Part shown: in pieces, positions 13,137-13,589 of the stretch
Layout of the letters: every line of letters begins with the position of its first letter
How positions within the stretch are numbered: position 1 is the stretch's first letter
DNA from: Lachnospiraceae bacterium
GTDB taxonomy: Bacteria; Bacillota; Clostridia; Lachnospirales; Lachnospiraceae
Assembly (NCBI GenBank): GCA_017958585.1
Contig: JAGDCK010000156.1
Span: forward strand, 1 to 13,589
DNA: 13,589 nt
Direction: 5' to 3'
Notes under the pieces: model-generated
What the model was told of the DNA's origin: nothing
Databases searched by the model: none
What the model saw: only the letters and a program-made list of their open reading frames with translations
Translations under genes and position numbers: made by a program

Positions 13137-13589
13137 TTATAAGTATTTCTTCAAAGCATCTGCCTTGTCTGTCTTTTCCCAAGGAAGGTCGATATCAGTA
13201 CGTCCGAAGTGGCCGTAGCTTGATGTCTGCTTGTAGATGGGACGTCTAAGGTCGAGCATTTTGATGATTCCTGCAGGACGAAGATCGAAGTTCTCACGAA
13301 CGATCTCAACAAGCTTCTCATCTGAGATCTTGCCGGTTCCGAAGGTGTCTACCATGATGGATGTGGGATGAGCCACACCGATTGCATATGAAAGCTGGAT
13401 CTCGCACTTATCTGCGATTCCTGCTGCCACGATGTTCTTTGCAACGTATCTTGCCGCATAAGCTGCAGAACGGTCAACCTTTGTGCAGTCCTTTCCTGAG
13501 AAAGCACCGCCGCCGTGGCGTGCAGCACCGCCGTAGGTATCAACGATAATCTTTCTTCCTGTAAGACCGCTGTCGCCGTTTGGTCCGCC
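13137..13589 (-). CDS. metK: S-adenosylmethionine synthetase, C-terminal part, cut by window edge
   Basis: This enzyme makes S-adenosylmethionine from methionine and ATP. The visible 150 codons remain open to the window edge, so the N-terminal 240 or so residues lie outside; an internal ATG at 13430 is not the start. The fragment begins GGPNGDSGLTGRKIIVDTYGG, then the phosphate-binding P-loop-like GGGAFSGKD and TKVDRSAAYAARYVAKNIV, all diagnostic of MetK. GKDCTKVDRS replaces the GKDP of E. coli. The C-terminus ends SSYGHFGRTDIDLPWEKTD and a short tail, normal for the family. A strong terminator follows. Any SAM riboswitch would lie upstream, outside the window. Confidence 0.96.
   Translation of the reverse strand, partial: GGPNGDSGLTGRKIIVDTYGGAARHGGGAFSGKDCTKVDRSAAYAARYVAKNIVAAGIADKCEIQLSYAIGVAHPTSIMVDTFGTGKISDEKLVEIVRENFDLRPAGIIKMLDLRRPIYKQTSSYGHFGRTDIDLPWEKTDKADALKKYL

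Noticed and set aside
13137..13430. A 97-residue protein starting at an internal ATG
   Set aside because: The frame continues without a stop to the window edge with typical MetK sequence, so this ATG is internal.
1..13589. CRISPR array, tRNA/rRNA genes, insertion sequences, prophage or attachment sites
   Set aside because: No regularly spaced repeats, tRNA-like cloverleaf, transposase or integrase motifs, or flanking inverted repeats were recognised on either strand.

Overview
The window is about 13.6 kb of compact, moderate-GC chromosome in which every gene I can support lies on the minus strand. The proteins look like those of a Firmicute. From memory, features such as PfkA with TIDLD and MetK with GKDCTKVDRSA resemble Lachnospiraceae-type Clostridia, but that placement is inference. 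No phage, transposon, CRISPR, tRNA or rRNA signature was found. The genes are mostly housekeeping, with one accessory-looking exported protein.

Layout, in transcription order from the right end of the window to the left. (a) metK (S-adenosylmethionine synthetase) is present only as its C-terminal 150 codons and ends at a strong hairpin terminator. (b) A 689-residue predicted lipoprotein follows. It has an Fn3-like domain and an apparently duplicated pectate-lyase/GH55-like beta-helix, its own AT-rich promoter region and its own terminator. (c) dnaE (replicative DNA polymerase III alpha), pfkA (ATP-type 6-phosphofructokinase), a TrmH/SpoU-family RNA methyltransferase and proC (pyrroline-5-carboxylate reductase) run in one direction with short gaps. 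The dnaE-pfkA and pfkA-methyltransferase gaps each hold a hairpin followed by a U-run right next to the downstream ribosome-binding site. (d) A secreted or membrane-anchored SleB/CwlJ-type cell-wall hydrolase with two SH3b domains has its own promoter with a perfect -35 (TTGACA) and a structured 5' UTR. (e) An NfeD-family membrane protein and an SPFH (stomatin/prohibitin-like) protein overlap by 59 nt and form a membrane-microdomain operon. (f) argF (ornithine carbamoyltransferase) has a good sigma-A-type promoter. It is followed after 30 nt by the start of birA (biotin protein ligase without a DNA-binding domain), which the left window edge cuts.

Functionally, the window joins DNA replication (DnaE), glycolysis (PfkA), RNA modification (methyltransferase), proline and arginine synthesis (ProC, ArgF), biotinylation (BirA), methyl-donor supply (MetK) and envelope functions (hydrolase, NfeD/SPFH, lipoprotein). 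I see no clear new multi-gene system. The points most worth a second look are the twin beta-helix lipoprotein, the hairpin/U-tract leaders abutting ribosome-binding sites, the Gly/Asn-rich linker near the DnaE C-terminus and the structured leader of the hydrolase gene. No gene-free stretch exceeds about 210 bases.
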